From assembly GCA_024408895.1 (NCBI GenBank), contig JAKSUO010000044.1, positions 1 through 9,099 on the forward strand: 9,099 bases of DNA, in the 5' to 3' direction. Below, piece by piece: positions 1-8,100 of this stretch. Origin of the DNA: Alphaproteobacteria bacterium (GTDB lineage: Bacteria; Pseudomonadota; Alphaproteobacteria; RF32; CAG-239). Within the stretch, counting starts at the first letter, position 1. Each line of letters begins with the position of its first letter. Below the pieces are notes generated by a model. The model was not told the origin of the DNA, did not search any database, and saw nothing but the letters and a program-made list of their open reading frames with translations. Made by a program: the position numbers and the translations under genes.

Positions 1-309
1 GACATTTTTCAATAAATCGCCGTATTGGCTGATATTTCCGTCTGCCGGTGAAATAATGCTGTCCGGATTGTTATCTATCGGGCGCGCGCCATCTTTTAAG
101 GCACGGGAAAAAAAGTCGTTAAATGTTTTATAATCCTCAACCTTACCTTGCATTTCTTCAAGATTAATATGATAGCACTTAGCAAATTTGCTAATTAAAA
201 AGGTTGTGATCTTGCCGAGTTTAGCGGAAGTTATGCAACCGGCTAAAACAGTCAGAACGTGTTTAAACATTATGTAATGTATAAATATTTTTAATTTTTC
301 CAGTTTCAT
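1..309 (-). CDS. psd: Phosphatidylserine decarboxylase proenzyme, N-terminal part (runs off the window)
   Basis: Psd decarboxylates phosphatidylserine to phosphatidylethanolamine at the inner membrane. The gene is read on the minus strand from ATG at 309-307, with GGAGG (320-316) six bases upstream, which fixes the start. The 103 visible residues are uninterrupted and match the start of the E. coli-type enzyme: a basic/hydrophobic N-terminus, then YKTFNDFFSRALKDGARPI (about 60-78) and SPADG (88-92). The Asp in SPADG is residue 90, the same number as the Asp of the E. coli catalytic triad (family knowledge). The catalytic His and the LGST self-cleavage site that creates the pyruvoyl group lie beyond the left edge and cannot be checked. 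A run of seven A's at 108-114 stays in frame. The next genes (usually pssA in Alphaproteobacteria) are not visible. Identification is firm; integrity of the rest is unknown. Confidence 0.93.
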   Translation of the reverse strand, partial: MKLEKLKIFIHYIMFKHVLTVLAGCITSAKLGKITTFLISKFAKCYHINLEEMQGKVEDYKTFNDFFSRALKDGARPIDNNPDSIISPADGNISQYGDLLKNV

Positions 310-346
310 TTTTTGCCTCCGAAATATATACTTTTCACATATTAAA

Positions 347-375
347 ACACTAAAAGGAAAATCTTTTCTTGTCAA
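347..375 (-). promoter_or_regulatory. Candidate promoter for psd
   Basis: On the minus strand a perfect TTGACA (375-370) is followed after 17 bases by TAGTGT (352-347), a weak -10. It would leave a leader of about 30 bases before psd. Only the -35 is convincing. Confidence 0.28.
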
Positions 376-400
376 TGTGTAAAATTTGGAAGAAGTTACC

Positions 401-571
401 TTGACATGGAAAGAAAAATGGATTATTCTAATAAGGTTTTATAATTATTACGATATAATGAGTATTTTAAATTTTTTTATCGGATTTGAAGTAGTAGTAG
501 GATTCGGTATAATTTTATTTATCGCCATAGGGGCGATGTGTATTTCTAGCAAAGATCTTAGAGATCTATAA
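401..571 (+). CDS. Doubtful small hydrophobic membrane peptide
   Basis: I do not recognise this ORF. It encodes a basic N-terminus followed by one strongly hydrophobic stretch (about residues 22-47, from MSILNFF to GAMCI) and a short charged tail ending KDLRDL, as expected for a single-pass membrane peptide. The start is uncertain. TTG at 401 has GGAAGAAG (388-395) five bases upstream and gives 56 residues. ATG at 458 gives 37 residues but has no ribosome binding site. TTG at 386 has none either. A possible promoter, TTGACA (401-406), 17 bases, TATTCT (424-429), would begin a transcript near 436 and so fit only the ATG start. Chance is a real possibility, since AT-rich spacers readily give hydrophobic ORFs. 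Confidence 0.25.
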   Translation: MTWKEKWIILIRFYNYYDIMSILNFFIGFEVVVGFGIILFIAIGAMCISSKDLRDL

Positions 572-624
572 ATATCAAGAGGAAACCAGGCTGGATAGTA
601 TTTGTTTAAATATTTATCTCCCTG

Positions 625-662
625 ATTTTCTCTTTTTTTTGTGCAAAAATGAAAGAGAAAAT
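625..662. repeat. AT-rich hairpin upstream of the DUF3015 gene
   Basis: An 11-bp perfect inverted repeat, ATTTTCTCTTT (625-635) and AAAGAGAAAAT (652-662), encloses TTTTT-GTGC-AAAAA, which can pair further, leaving a GTGC loop and a 2-base bulge (TG). There is no GC-rich stem or T-tract on either side, so it is not a standard terminator. It lies 64 bases before the DUF3015 start and may be a leader or operator structure, or simply AT-rich symmetry. Confidence 0.4.
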
Positions 663-726
663 ATACAAATGATAATCTTTTGAATAGAATGTTCCTGTAA
701 TTTGAACTAATTATAGGAGACTATAA

Positions 727-1185
727 ATGAAAAAAATTTTAAGTGCAGCTGTTGTCTGCGCAGGCTTAACTTTAGCAACATCCGCTCATGCCGTTGATTC
801 TACCGGCGGTTGCGGTTTAGGCTCTATGGCTTGGCGTGGTCAATCAGGTATTATTCCGCAATCGTTGGCTATTACAACAAATAACACGTTTGCCAATAAT
901 ACATTTGGTATTACTTTCGGCACATCCGGATGTGACCCTCACGGCCGTATCTCCGGTGTCAAGGGGCTGAGGATGTTTGTATTCTTGAAAGAAAATATGG
1001 AATAATTTGCGATGGATGTTTCCAAAGGTGAGGGCGAAACCATTGCGACTCTTGCCGGCATTATGAATGTTGACAGTGCAAAATTGGGTAAAGATATTCA
1101 ACAGAACTTTGCATATATTTTCCCTAATGATGATGTGGAAGTTGCAGATGTAACCTTGCGTGTTATGAAAATTGCACAGGCATAG
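727..1185 (+). pseudogene. DUF3015 family exported protein, interrupted by an in-frame TAA
   Basis: Start ATG at 727 has AGGAG (715-719) seven bases upstream. Residues 1-22 are a clear Sec signal peptide (MKKILSAAVV... cut after AHA). The mature part shows the DUF3015 pattern: GGCGLGSM (27-34), a TFGITFGTSGC segment (59-69), and two Cys (29, 69) that could form a disulfide in the periplasm. Codon 93 (1003-1005) is TAA. The same frame then continues for 59 codons to TAG at 1183-1185 with the family's C-terminal half: FAMDVSKGEGET, then NFAYIFPNDDVEVADV. There is no frameshift, so a single base change (for example CAA to TAA) separates it from an intact 152-residue gene of normal family length. 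It may be a recent pseudogene, a sequence error or a read-through case; TAA followed by T is a poor read-through context. The function of DUF3015 proteins is unknown. Confidence 0.85.
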
Positions 1186-1197
1186 CATCAATTCATC

Positions 1198-1279
1198 CGG
1201 CGAGTGAAGGTTGGCAGTTTTTTCTTATAAATTTTATTTTACATAGTGTTTAATAAATTGTTTTGCCTTTAACTCGCCG
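1198..1279. repeat. Spaced inverted repeat in the DUF3015-DUF4105 gap
   Basis: CGGCGAGT (1198-1205) and ACTCGCCG (1272-1279) are perfect 8-bp inverted arms 66 bases apart; pairing can extend a few bases inward with a bulge. The 190-base gap (1186-1375) holds no gene. A T-run (TTTTTT at about 1220) after a weak GU-containing hairpin might end the upstream transcript, but this is not a convincing terminator. Confidence 0.3.
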
Positions 1280-1305
1280 TATGAGTTTATGTTTTGTGCT
1301 CGGTC

Positions 1306-1335
1306 TTGCGCTTTCGTTTTATGGAGTATATACTC
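1306..1335 (+). promoter_or_regulatory. Candidate promoter with overlapping 12-bp palindrome before the DUF4105 gene
   Basis: TTGCGC (1306-1311), 17 bases, then TATACT (1329-1334) makes a reasonable promoter 42 bases before the ATG at 1376. The -10 sits inside the perfect 12-bp palindrome GAGTATATACTC (1324-1335), which could be an operator half of a repressor system. Seen: palindrome and spacing. Inferred: function. Confidence 0.4.
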
Positions 1336-1375
1336 GTCATATATTTTTTTCAAATGAGCACATTTTTTATATCAG

Positions 1376-3184
1376 ATGATTAAGTTTTTACCCCTCATTC
1401 TTTGTTTTTTATATATCGTTCCGGTGTATGCCGCAACAGATGTTTCTGAGTTTGCGCAAAGCAAACAATGGTTGAAAATGCTACATTATCAAAAAAACTT
1501 CGGCGGTTACAAAGGCTTAATTATAGACAAGGATTTTTATCTTAATTCTGCCGGCAGAGAAAATCCTCAAGCCGAACTTGAAACGGAAATTCAGAAATTT
1601 CAAAAAGGAAAAGAAAAATGCCGTTTTCCGGCTCGCTTTAATTTGCTCAAAGATGAAGGATATATATCCGGTGATTTATCCGAATGTAAAGAATATCAAC
1701 AATTTATGCACGATATACGTCCTGCCGGTATAACACTTTTGTTTACCGATTCTTATATGAGTAATCCGGCTTCCATGTTTGGCCATACATTAGTGCGAAT
1801 TGATACAGCACGCAAAGGTACGCAAATGTTGGCACACGGTTCAAATTTCGGTGTGCTTTCCGGTGAGGATACCGGAGCCGTATTTGCCCTTAAAGGTTTA
1901 ATTGGCGGGTATAACGGCAGTTACAGCCTTAGCCCGTATTGGATGGTTATTAACACTTATAACAATATAGAAAATCGTGATATTTGGGAATATAAATTAA
2001 ATTTAAGCAAAGATGAGCAAATAAAATTCGTTAATCATCTTTATGAAATGAAAAATGCGAAAATTCAATATTTCTTCTTAACGAAAAACTGTTCATATAT
2101 GATTTTGGAATTATTGGAGGCCGTGCGCCCGAGTTTGGATTTAAGCAGCCGCTATAACTATTACGCAATTCCGTTGGACACTCTTAAAACCGTTAAAAAT
2201 GTGCCGGGATTGGTAAGTGATATTCATTACCGACCTTCCAGATACACCAAAATCAAAGCTATGCTTGATAATATGAGTTCCAAACAATATCAAGCGTTTT
2301 TAACTGCCGTAAATCGGTATGATTATGATATGTCCGATTTATCAACAACAGAAAAATCCGTAGTTTTGGAAGCTGTTTATCAGTATTACCAATATCAGTA
2401 TATTGCTCAAAAAATGCAAATTAAAGAATATCGCAAAAACAGCTTTTCGGTATTACGTATGCGTAGTCAGCTGCCTCCGGCGGAAGAACAGCCGATTGAC
2501 GGACAAGACCCGAGCTTTTCACACGCTTCAGCGCAAGTATCTCTGAGTAGCGGTATTTTTAAACATCAAAGCTTTGAAGATTTTATGGTGCGGCCGGCTT
2601 ATACCACCATAACTGATGATTCATGGGGACTTATTCGTGGAGCTGGTATAAAAGTCTTTGAAAGCAGGTGGCGCTATTATAATCAAAAACATAAATTTGT
2701 TTTACATTCTTTTACACCGTTTCAGATAGCTTCCTTTGCTCCGGCAACCCGCGTCTTTAATCCACTATCTTATATCACTAATATTGATATAAAAAGAGCG
2801 TATAATCCGAAAAACCGAAAAGAAGGATATATTGCCGATATACATTTTGCTGTGGGCAAAACCTATACAGTGTGTGATAACATATTCGGATATGCCCTTA
2901 TAGGACCTGTCGGACAATATGGTGGTGGGTTTCTTAAAAATCATTATTTACTCGGGGTAACACCGGAATTAGGAGTTTTTGCTGATTGGAAAAAAATCAG
3001 AATACATACATTTATCAAAAAAACATGGGCAACGGATAAATACGGTGAACAGTTAAATTATACGGCGATAGCGGCATATGGCCTGACGCGTAATTTAACC
3101 TTGGAGGCAGAATATTCAAAATTACAGTATCGTGGCGGATATCACACGGAAGAATATATTCTTGGCTTAAGACAGGCCTTTTAG
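1376..3184 (+). CDS. Exported DUF4105 (Lnb N-terminal-like) cysteine-domain protein with C-terminal outer-membrane barrel
   Basis: This 602-residue protein starts with a signal peptide (about 1-20, cut near VYA-A). Residues about 80-270 carry the DUF4105 / Lnb N-terminal periplasmic domain: a Cys pair at 82 and 104 (KCRFPAR and SEC), SNPASMFGHTLVRID with His137, His154, and TKNCSY with Cys239 followed by LLEAVRP. The conserved His and Cys suggest a papain-like thiol enzyme. In Bacteroidetes a protein with this domain (Lnb) N-acylates lipoproteins, but that role cannot be assumed here. From about 385 to the end the sequence alternates like beta-strands and ends GLRQAF with C-terminal Phe, the usual outer-membrane barrel signature. 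It is therefore probably anchored in the outer membrane with the enzyme domain facing the periplasm. The start codon has no obvious ribosome binding site. It converges on dtd with overlapping stops. Family firm; activity unknown. Confidence 0.85.
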   Translation: MIKFLPLILCFLYIVPVYAATDVSEFAQSKQWLKMLHYQKNFGGYKGLIIDKDFYLNSAGRENPQAELETEIQKFQKGKEKCRFPARFNLLKDEGYISGDLSECKEYQQFMHDIRPAGITLLFTDSYMSNPASMFGHTLVRIDTARKGTQMLAHGSNFGVLSGEDTGAVFALKGLIGGYNGSYSLSPYWMVINTYNNIENRDIWEYKLNLSKDEQIKFVNHLYEMKNAKIQYFFLTKNCSYMILELLEAVRPSLDLSSRYNYYAIPLDTLKTVKNVPGLVSDIHYRPSRYTKIKAMLDNMSSKQYQAFLTAVNRYDYDMSDLSTTEKSVVLEAVYQYYQYQYIAQKMQIKEYRKNSFSVLRMRSQLPPAEEQPIDGQDPSFSHASAQVSLSSGIFKHQSFEDFMVRPAYTTITDDSWGLIRGAGIKVFESRWRYYNQKHKFVLHSFTPFQIASFAPATRVFNPLSYITNIDIKRAYNPKNRKEGYIADIHFAVGKTYTVCDNIFGYALIGPVGQYGGGFLKNHYLLGVTPELGVFADWKKIRIHTFIKKTWATDKYGEQLNYTAIAAYGLTRNLTLEAEYSKLQYRGGYHTEEYILGLRQAF

Positions 3185-3618
3185 CGTTGCAGTAAGAACG
3201 TACAAGGTCCGTCATTAATTAAAGCCACTTTCATATCGGCTTGAAAAACGCCTGTCTTAACGGGTATGCCATATTCTTTGATTTTTTGCACAAAATATTC
3301 ATATAAAGGTTCAGCATCATCGGGACGAGCTGCAGTATCAAATCCCGGACGATTACCGCAATTTAAGTTGGCAGCTAAGGTGAATTGTGACACGGCCAAA
3401 ATTTCTCCGCCGACATCTTGAACCGATAAGTTCATTTTATCGTTTTGATCTGTAAAAACACGGAAGTTGGCTATTTTTTTAGCAAGATAATCGGCTTGAG
3501 CATTTGTGTCATCTTTTTCAATCCCCACAAACAACAAATAACCGCTGTTAATTGCGGATACCACCTTATTATTAACCGTTACCGAAGCAGATAAAACTTT
3601 TTGTAATAAAATTTTCAT
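3181..3618 (-). CDS. dtd: D-aminoacyl-tRNA deacylase
   Basis: Dtd hydrolyses D-amino acids (and glycine mischarged on tRNA-Ala) from tRNA in the cytoplasm, keeping them out of translation. The 145 residues match the family's full length (E. coli also 145). Key motifs are present: LLQKVLSASVTV at the start, the active-site SQFTL (77-81), GNRPGF (about 88-93), and the NDGPCTF segment with Gly137-Pro138, the Gly-cisPro pair that rejects L-amino acids. Cys139 replaces the more common Val of GPVTF. The ATG overlaps the stop of the upstream SpmAB gene as ATGA, and AAGGAAG (3629-3623) lies a few bases upstream inside that gene, so translation is probably coupled. The stop shares TTAG (3181-3184) with the convergent DUF4105 gene. 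Very secure identification. Confidence 0.96.
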   Translation of the reverse strand: MKILLQKVLSASVTVNNKVVSAINSGYLLFVGIEKDDTNAQADYLAKKIANFRVFTDQNDKMNLSVQDVGGEILAVSQFTLAANLNCGNRPGFDTAARPDDAEPLYEYFVQKIKEYGIPVKTGVFQADMKVALINDGPCTFLLQR

Positions 3619-4856
3619 AATGCTTCCTTATTATAAAAGAGATAAGACAACGCAATAGCCGCGACAATACCGATAAAATCAGCAAATAAAGCGCAAGGTA
3701 GGGCAGAGCGTGTTTTAGAAATTTTAACCGCGCCAAAATATAAGGCAATTACATAAAAAGTTGTTTCGGTTGAACCTTGAATAACCGAAGACACAAAAGC
3801 CGGAAAACTATCGGCACCGTAAGTGCGCATTGTTTCAATCATCATTCCGCGCGCTCCGTTTCCTGACAGCGGTTTCATTAAGGCGGTAGGCAATGCCGGT
3901 ATAAAATCACTGTTGATACCGCACAACGAAACAATTTTTTCAAAACACCAAACAATTCCATCCAAAACGCCGGAATAGCGCACCACGGCAATAGCTGTCA
4001 ACATGGCTACCATATACGGAATAATTTGTATAGCTATTTGAAAACCTTCTTTAGCGCCGCTGATAAAAGTTTCATACACATTCAGTTTTTTAATTGCGCC
4101 ATAACCGATAAACAGTGCAATTATTCCCAAAATGAGGGCATTTCCCATTTTTTCGGAATAGTCAAGACGAGTTGCCGTATCCAAAGAATAGAAATAAGCG
4201 CAAATACCGCCGATAACCGCAATTATCCCAACGAAATATGCCATAAAAACACGAGTAAAAATGCGAATTTTTTGCGTACAGGCCACAGCCAAAAAACCGG
4301 CGATTGTGGAACATGTCGTAGCCATTAAAATCGGAATAAACACCGCCGCCGGATTGGTTGCTCCCTCTAAGTGCCGATACATTAATATTGACACGGGCAA
4401 AACTGTTATGGCTGATGAATTAATGACAATAAACATAATTTGTGCATTTGAAGCCTGCTGCTTATGTGGATTAATTTCTTGTAATTGTGTCATTGCCTTA
4501 AGCCCCATAGGGGTAGCGGCATTATCCAACCCTAAAATATTGGCGGCCATATTCATAACAATAGATCCGAGTGCCGGTGAGTTAGCGGGAATTTCCGGCA
4601 TAATGATTTTAATAAGCGGTCGCAAAGCTTTGGCTAAAATGTTTGTCATACCTGATTGTTCGGCAATTTTCAATATTCCGAGCCAGAAACATAACATACC
4701 CGTTAAATTTAATGCAAGTTGGAAAGCTGAAGTTGCCGTAGAAAAAAGCTGATTAACAATTTCGGTCCATATTGCGGGATTTCCGAAGATAACGCTTTGC
4801 AACAATGCGGCGATAAAGCCGCTGATGAAAAATAAAGCCCATATAATATTAAGCAT
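3615..4856 (-). CDS. SpmA-SpmB fusion (spore-maturation / nucleoside-recognition 'Gate' membrane protein)
   Basis: This 413-residue polytopic inner-membrane protein joins the two proteins that are separate as SpmA and SpmB in Bacillus. The SpmA half carries NSPALGSIVMNMAANILGL and DNAATPMGLKAM (about 92-122). The SpmB half (about 260-413) carries VVRYSGVLDG, LPTALMKPLSGNGARG (322-336) and QGSTETTFYVIALYFG (360-375). Each half has a Gate-type domain and several hydrophobic helices. In sporulating Firmicutes these proteins act in spore core dehydration; in non-sporulating Gram-negatives the fused form is common and its substrate is unknown, so the spore name should not be taken literally. The start is set by GGAGG (4865-4861) just before ATG at 4856. 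It is the first gene of a probable two-gene operon with dtd (4-base overlap) and is divergent from nifJ. Confidence 0.9.
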   Translation of the reverse strand: MLNIIWALFFISGFIAALLQSVIFGNPAIWTEIVNQLFSTATSAFQLALNLTGMLCFWLGILKIAEQSGMTNILAKALRPLIKIIMPEIPANSPALGSIVMNMAANILGLDNAATPMGLKAMTQLQEINPHKQQASNAQIMFIVINSSAITVLPVSILMYRHLEGATNPAAVFIPILMATTCSTIAGFLAVACTQKIRIFTRVFMAYFVGIIAVIGGICAYFYSLDTATRLDYSEKMGNALILGIIALFIGYGAIKKLNVYETFISGAKEGFQIAIQIIPYMVAMLTAIAVVRYSGVLDGIVWCFEKIVSLCGINSDFIPALPTALMKPLSGNGARGMMIETMRTYGADSFPAFVSSVIQGSTETTFYVIALYFGAVKISKTRSALPCALFADFIGIVAAIALSYLFYNKEAL

Positions 4857-4874
4857 TTTGCCTCCTTTTCGGTT

Positions 4875-4902
4875 ATTGTAAATAAGTCTGTATGAAGTTC
4901 AA
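4875..4902 (-). promoter_or_regulatory. Candidate promoter of the spmAB-dtd operon
   Basis: On the minus strand TTGAAC (4902-4897), 16 bases, TACAAT (4880-4875). The leader would be only about a dozen bases and include GGAGG, which is tight; an upstream TTGTCA (4926-4921) lacks a good -10. It overlaps the inverted repeat 4877-4912. Confidence 0.3.
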
Positions 4903-4912
4903 CTTATTTACA
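4877..4912. promoter_or_regulatory. 11-bp perfect inverted repeat, possible operator
   Basis: TGTAAATAAGT (4877-4887) and ACTTATTTACA (4902-4912) are perfect inverted arms separated by 14 bases. The pair lies just upstream of spmAB in the divergent region to nifJ and overlaps the candidate spmAB promoter. Arm length and symmetry suit a dimeric regulator site or an mRNA-leader hairpin. No regulator gene is visible nearby. Confidence 0.4.
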
Positions 4913-4998
4913 TAAAAAAGTGACAAAGTTGTTGATATTTAAAAATGCACAATATTTGAGCAGATTTAATATTTTTTATAAACAGGAAGCAATAAAAC

Positions 4999-5026
4999 TT
5001 GATTTTTAGATTTGTTGTGATATAAA
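4999..5026 (+). promoter_or_regulatory. Candidate nifJ promoter
   Basis: TTGATT (4999-5004), 16 bases, TATAAA (5021-5026), preceded by TGTGA. Transcription would start near 5033, giving a leader of about 90 bases that contains the palindrome ACTTAAGT and T-rich runs before the AAGGA ribosome binding site eight bases upstream of ATG 5124. I see no clear FNR-type dyad. Confidence 0.42.
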
Positions 5027-5123
5027 AACGCCATAAACATTTTTGTTTACTGGAACTTAAGTAACGAGAAATCGGCTTACGTTTTTTTGTTGCTTTTTTA
5101 ACTAACTTATAAGGATGTTATAA

Positions 5124-8100
5124 ATGTCAGATATTAAAATGAAAATGATGGATGCCAATGAAGCCTGTGCTTCTGTGGCACACCGTTTAAACGAAGTCTG
5201 CGTTATTTACCCGATTACCCCGTCTTCACCGATGGGAGAATGGGCTGATGCGTGGTCTGCCGCTAATCAAAAGAATATTTGGGGTGTATCTCCTGATGTT
5301 CAGGAAATGCAATCTGAGGCCGGTGCTGCCGGTGCTTGTCACGGCGCTTTGCAAGCCGGTGCGTTGACAACAACGTTTACCGCTTCGCAAGGTTTGTTGT
5401 TGATGATTCCGAATATGTATAAAATTGCCGGTGAGTTAATGCCGTTTGTTATGCATGTTGCTGCACGTTCGCTTGCTTATCATGCTTTGTCTATTTATGG
5501 CGATCATTCCGATGTTATGGGTTGTCGTCAAACCGGTTTTGCAATGCTTTGCTCTAATTCCGTTCAGGAAGCCGGAGATATGACAGCCATTGCGCAAAGT
5601 TCAACACTTCGTTCGCGTGTGCCGTTTATGCATTTCTTTGACGGTTTCCGCACTTCGCACGAAATTAAAAAGATTAAGTTGTTGTCTGATGATGACTTGC
5701 GTGCAATGATGGACGGGGTAAATTACAAATTCAATGCTGAACATGCACTGCGTCCGGAATCTCCGGTTATTCGCGGTACGGCTCAAAATCCGGATGTATT
5801 TTTCCAAGGTCGTGAAGCCTCTAACCAATATTATGAAAAAGTTGAGGGCATTGTCCAAGAAGAAATGGACAAGTTTGCTAAAATCACCGGTCGTCAATAT
5901 CACGTTGTTGATTACACCGGCGCCAAAGATGCCGATAATGTGATTGTAGTTATGGGTTCCGGTGCCGAAACAGTTGAAGAAGCTATTGAATATTTGAACG
6001 CACATGGTTCTAAACTCTGCGTTTTGAAAGTACATTTATATCGTCCGTTCCCGACAGATTCTTTCTTAAAGGCTCTGCCGAAAACCGTTAAAACGATTTC
6101 TGTTTTGGATAGAACAAAGGAATCCGGCTCATTGGGTGAACCGTTGTATTTGGATGTTGTAACCGCTTTGTCACAAGCTTTCAGTAACGGCAAAATTGCT
6201 GCTTTACCGAAAATTTATGGCGGTCGTTACGGTTTATCTTCTAAAGAATTTACACCGGCAATGGCTAAAGCTGTGTTTGATAATGCCGTTTCCGGAAAAC
6301 CGATTAACGGTTTCAGCGTTGGCATTGAAGATGATGTAACCCACAAGTCTTTAGCTTATGATTCGTCATTTGATGTTGAACCGGATGATGTTGTTCGTGC
6401 CGTATTCTTCGGATTGGGCGCAGACGGCACGGTTGGTGCTAACAAAAACTCCATTAAGATTATCGCCGAAGATGCCGGTAAATATGGACAAGGTTATTTT
6501 GTTTATGACTCTCGTAAGTCTGGTTCAATGACAACATCTCACTTACGTTTTTCCGATAATCCGATTCGTTCGGCGTATTTGATTAACAAAGCGGATTTTG
6601 TAGCTTGTCACCAATTCCAATTTATGCAGAAAGTTGATATTTTGCATATTGCCAAAGACGGTGCAACATTTTTATTGAATGCGCCGTATAAGGCAGAAGA
6701 AGTGTGGGATCAACTGCCGATTGAAGTTCAAGAACAAATCTTGGCAAAGCATTTGAAATTCTATACAATCAATGCTGTTGACGTAGCGCGCGCAACAGGT
6801 ATGGGACAAAGAATTAACACGGTTATGCAAACCTGCTTCTTTGCAATTTCCAATATTTTGCCGAAAGAAGAGGCGATTGCGCAAATTAAAGCTGCAATTA
6901 AGAAAACATACAGCAAAAAAGGTGACGCGGTTGTTCAAAAGAACTTTGCTGCCGTTGACGCTTCTTTGGCACACTTGTTTGAAGTTAAATATCCGGATCA
7001 TGTTACATCTAAGTTTCATCGTTTGGCACCGGTTCCGGCCGATGCGCCTGAGTTTGTTCAGGGCTTGACTGCTAAATTGATTGCCGACAAGGGTGATAGC
7101 ATTAAAACGTCCGAATTGCAGTCAGTAGTTGACGGCACATGGCCGACAGCCACAACTCAATACGAAAAACGTTGTATTGCAACCGAAATTCCGGTTTGGG
7201 ATCCGAACACATGTATTCAATGCGGTAAGTGTTCCATTGTTTGCCCGCATGGTGTTATTCGTATGAAAGTTGCGGATGATGCTCAGTTGGCTGGTGCGCC
7301 TGAAAGCTTAAAACGTGCCGAATACAAGGGTAAGGAATTTGCCGGCAAGAAATTTATATTACAAATTTCGCCTGAAGATTGTACCGGTTGCGGCGTATGT
7401 GTTACGGCTTGTCCGGCTAAGAACAAAGAAAATCCGGATATGCACGCCATTAATATGGATCATATTGAAAATCATTTGGATATTGAAAAAGCCAACTGGA
7501 AATTCTTTGAAACATTACCTTATGTTAAGAAAACCGATGTGGTTAAAAATATGCCGAAGACAACTCAGCTTATTCAGCCGTTGTTTGAATTTTCCGGTGC
7601 TTGCGCCGGCTGTGGTGAAACACCGTACATTAAATTGCTGACACAATTGTTTGGTGGCCGGATGGTTGTTGCCAATGCAACAGGTTGTACATCAATTTAT
7701 TCCGGTAACTTACCGACCACACCGTATTGTAAAGACGAAAAAGGTCACGGACCGGCTTGGGCAAACTCTTTGTTTGAGGATAACGCCGAATTTGGTTTAG
7801 GCATGCGTATTTCCATTAATCATGGTATAAAAATGGCTAAATCTTTATTGGAAAATATGAAGGATCAACTTGGTGATATTGCCGATAAAATTTTGCTTAA
7901 CCCTCAATCCAATGACATTGAAATTGATGCTCAACGCGACAATGTTGCTGCTTTGCGTGCCAAATTGGCTAAAATTAACACGGAAGAAGCTAAACATTTG
8001 AACGAAGTTGCTGATTACCTGATTAAAAAATCCGTATGGATTATCGGTGGTGACGGTTGGGCTTATGATATTGGCTTTGGTGGTTTGGACCATGCTATTG

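Noticed and set aside
727..1185. Frameshift as the cause of the broken DUF3015 gene
   Set aside because: The sequence after the TAA continues in the same frame, so the lesion is a stop codon, not an indel.
844..1191. 115-aa minus-strand ORF
   Set aside because: Antisense to the DUF3015 reading frame, which has family motifs, a signal peptide and a good ribosome binding site.
1354..1383. 9-codon upstream ORF (MSTFFISDD) overlapping the DUF4105 start
   Set aside because: Could couple translation, but it has no ribosome binding site and such short ORFs are expected by chance.
4261..4752. 163-aa plus-strand ORF
   Set aside because: Lies entirely antisense to the well-supported SpmAB gene, has no ribosome binding site and shows no recognisable domain.
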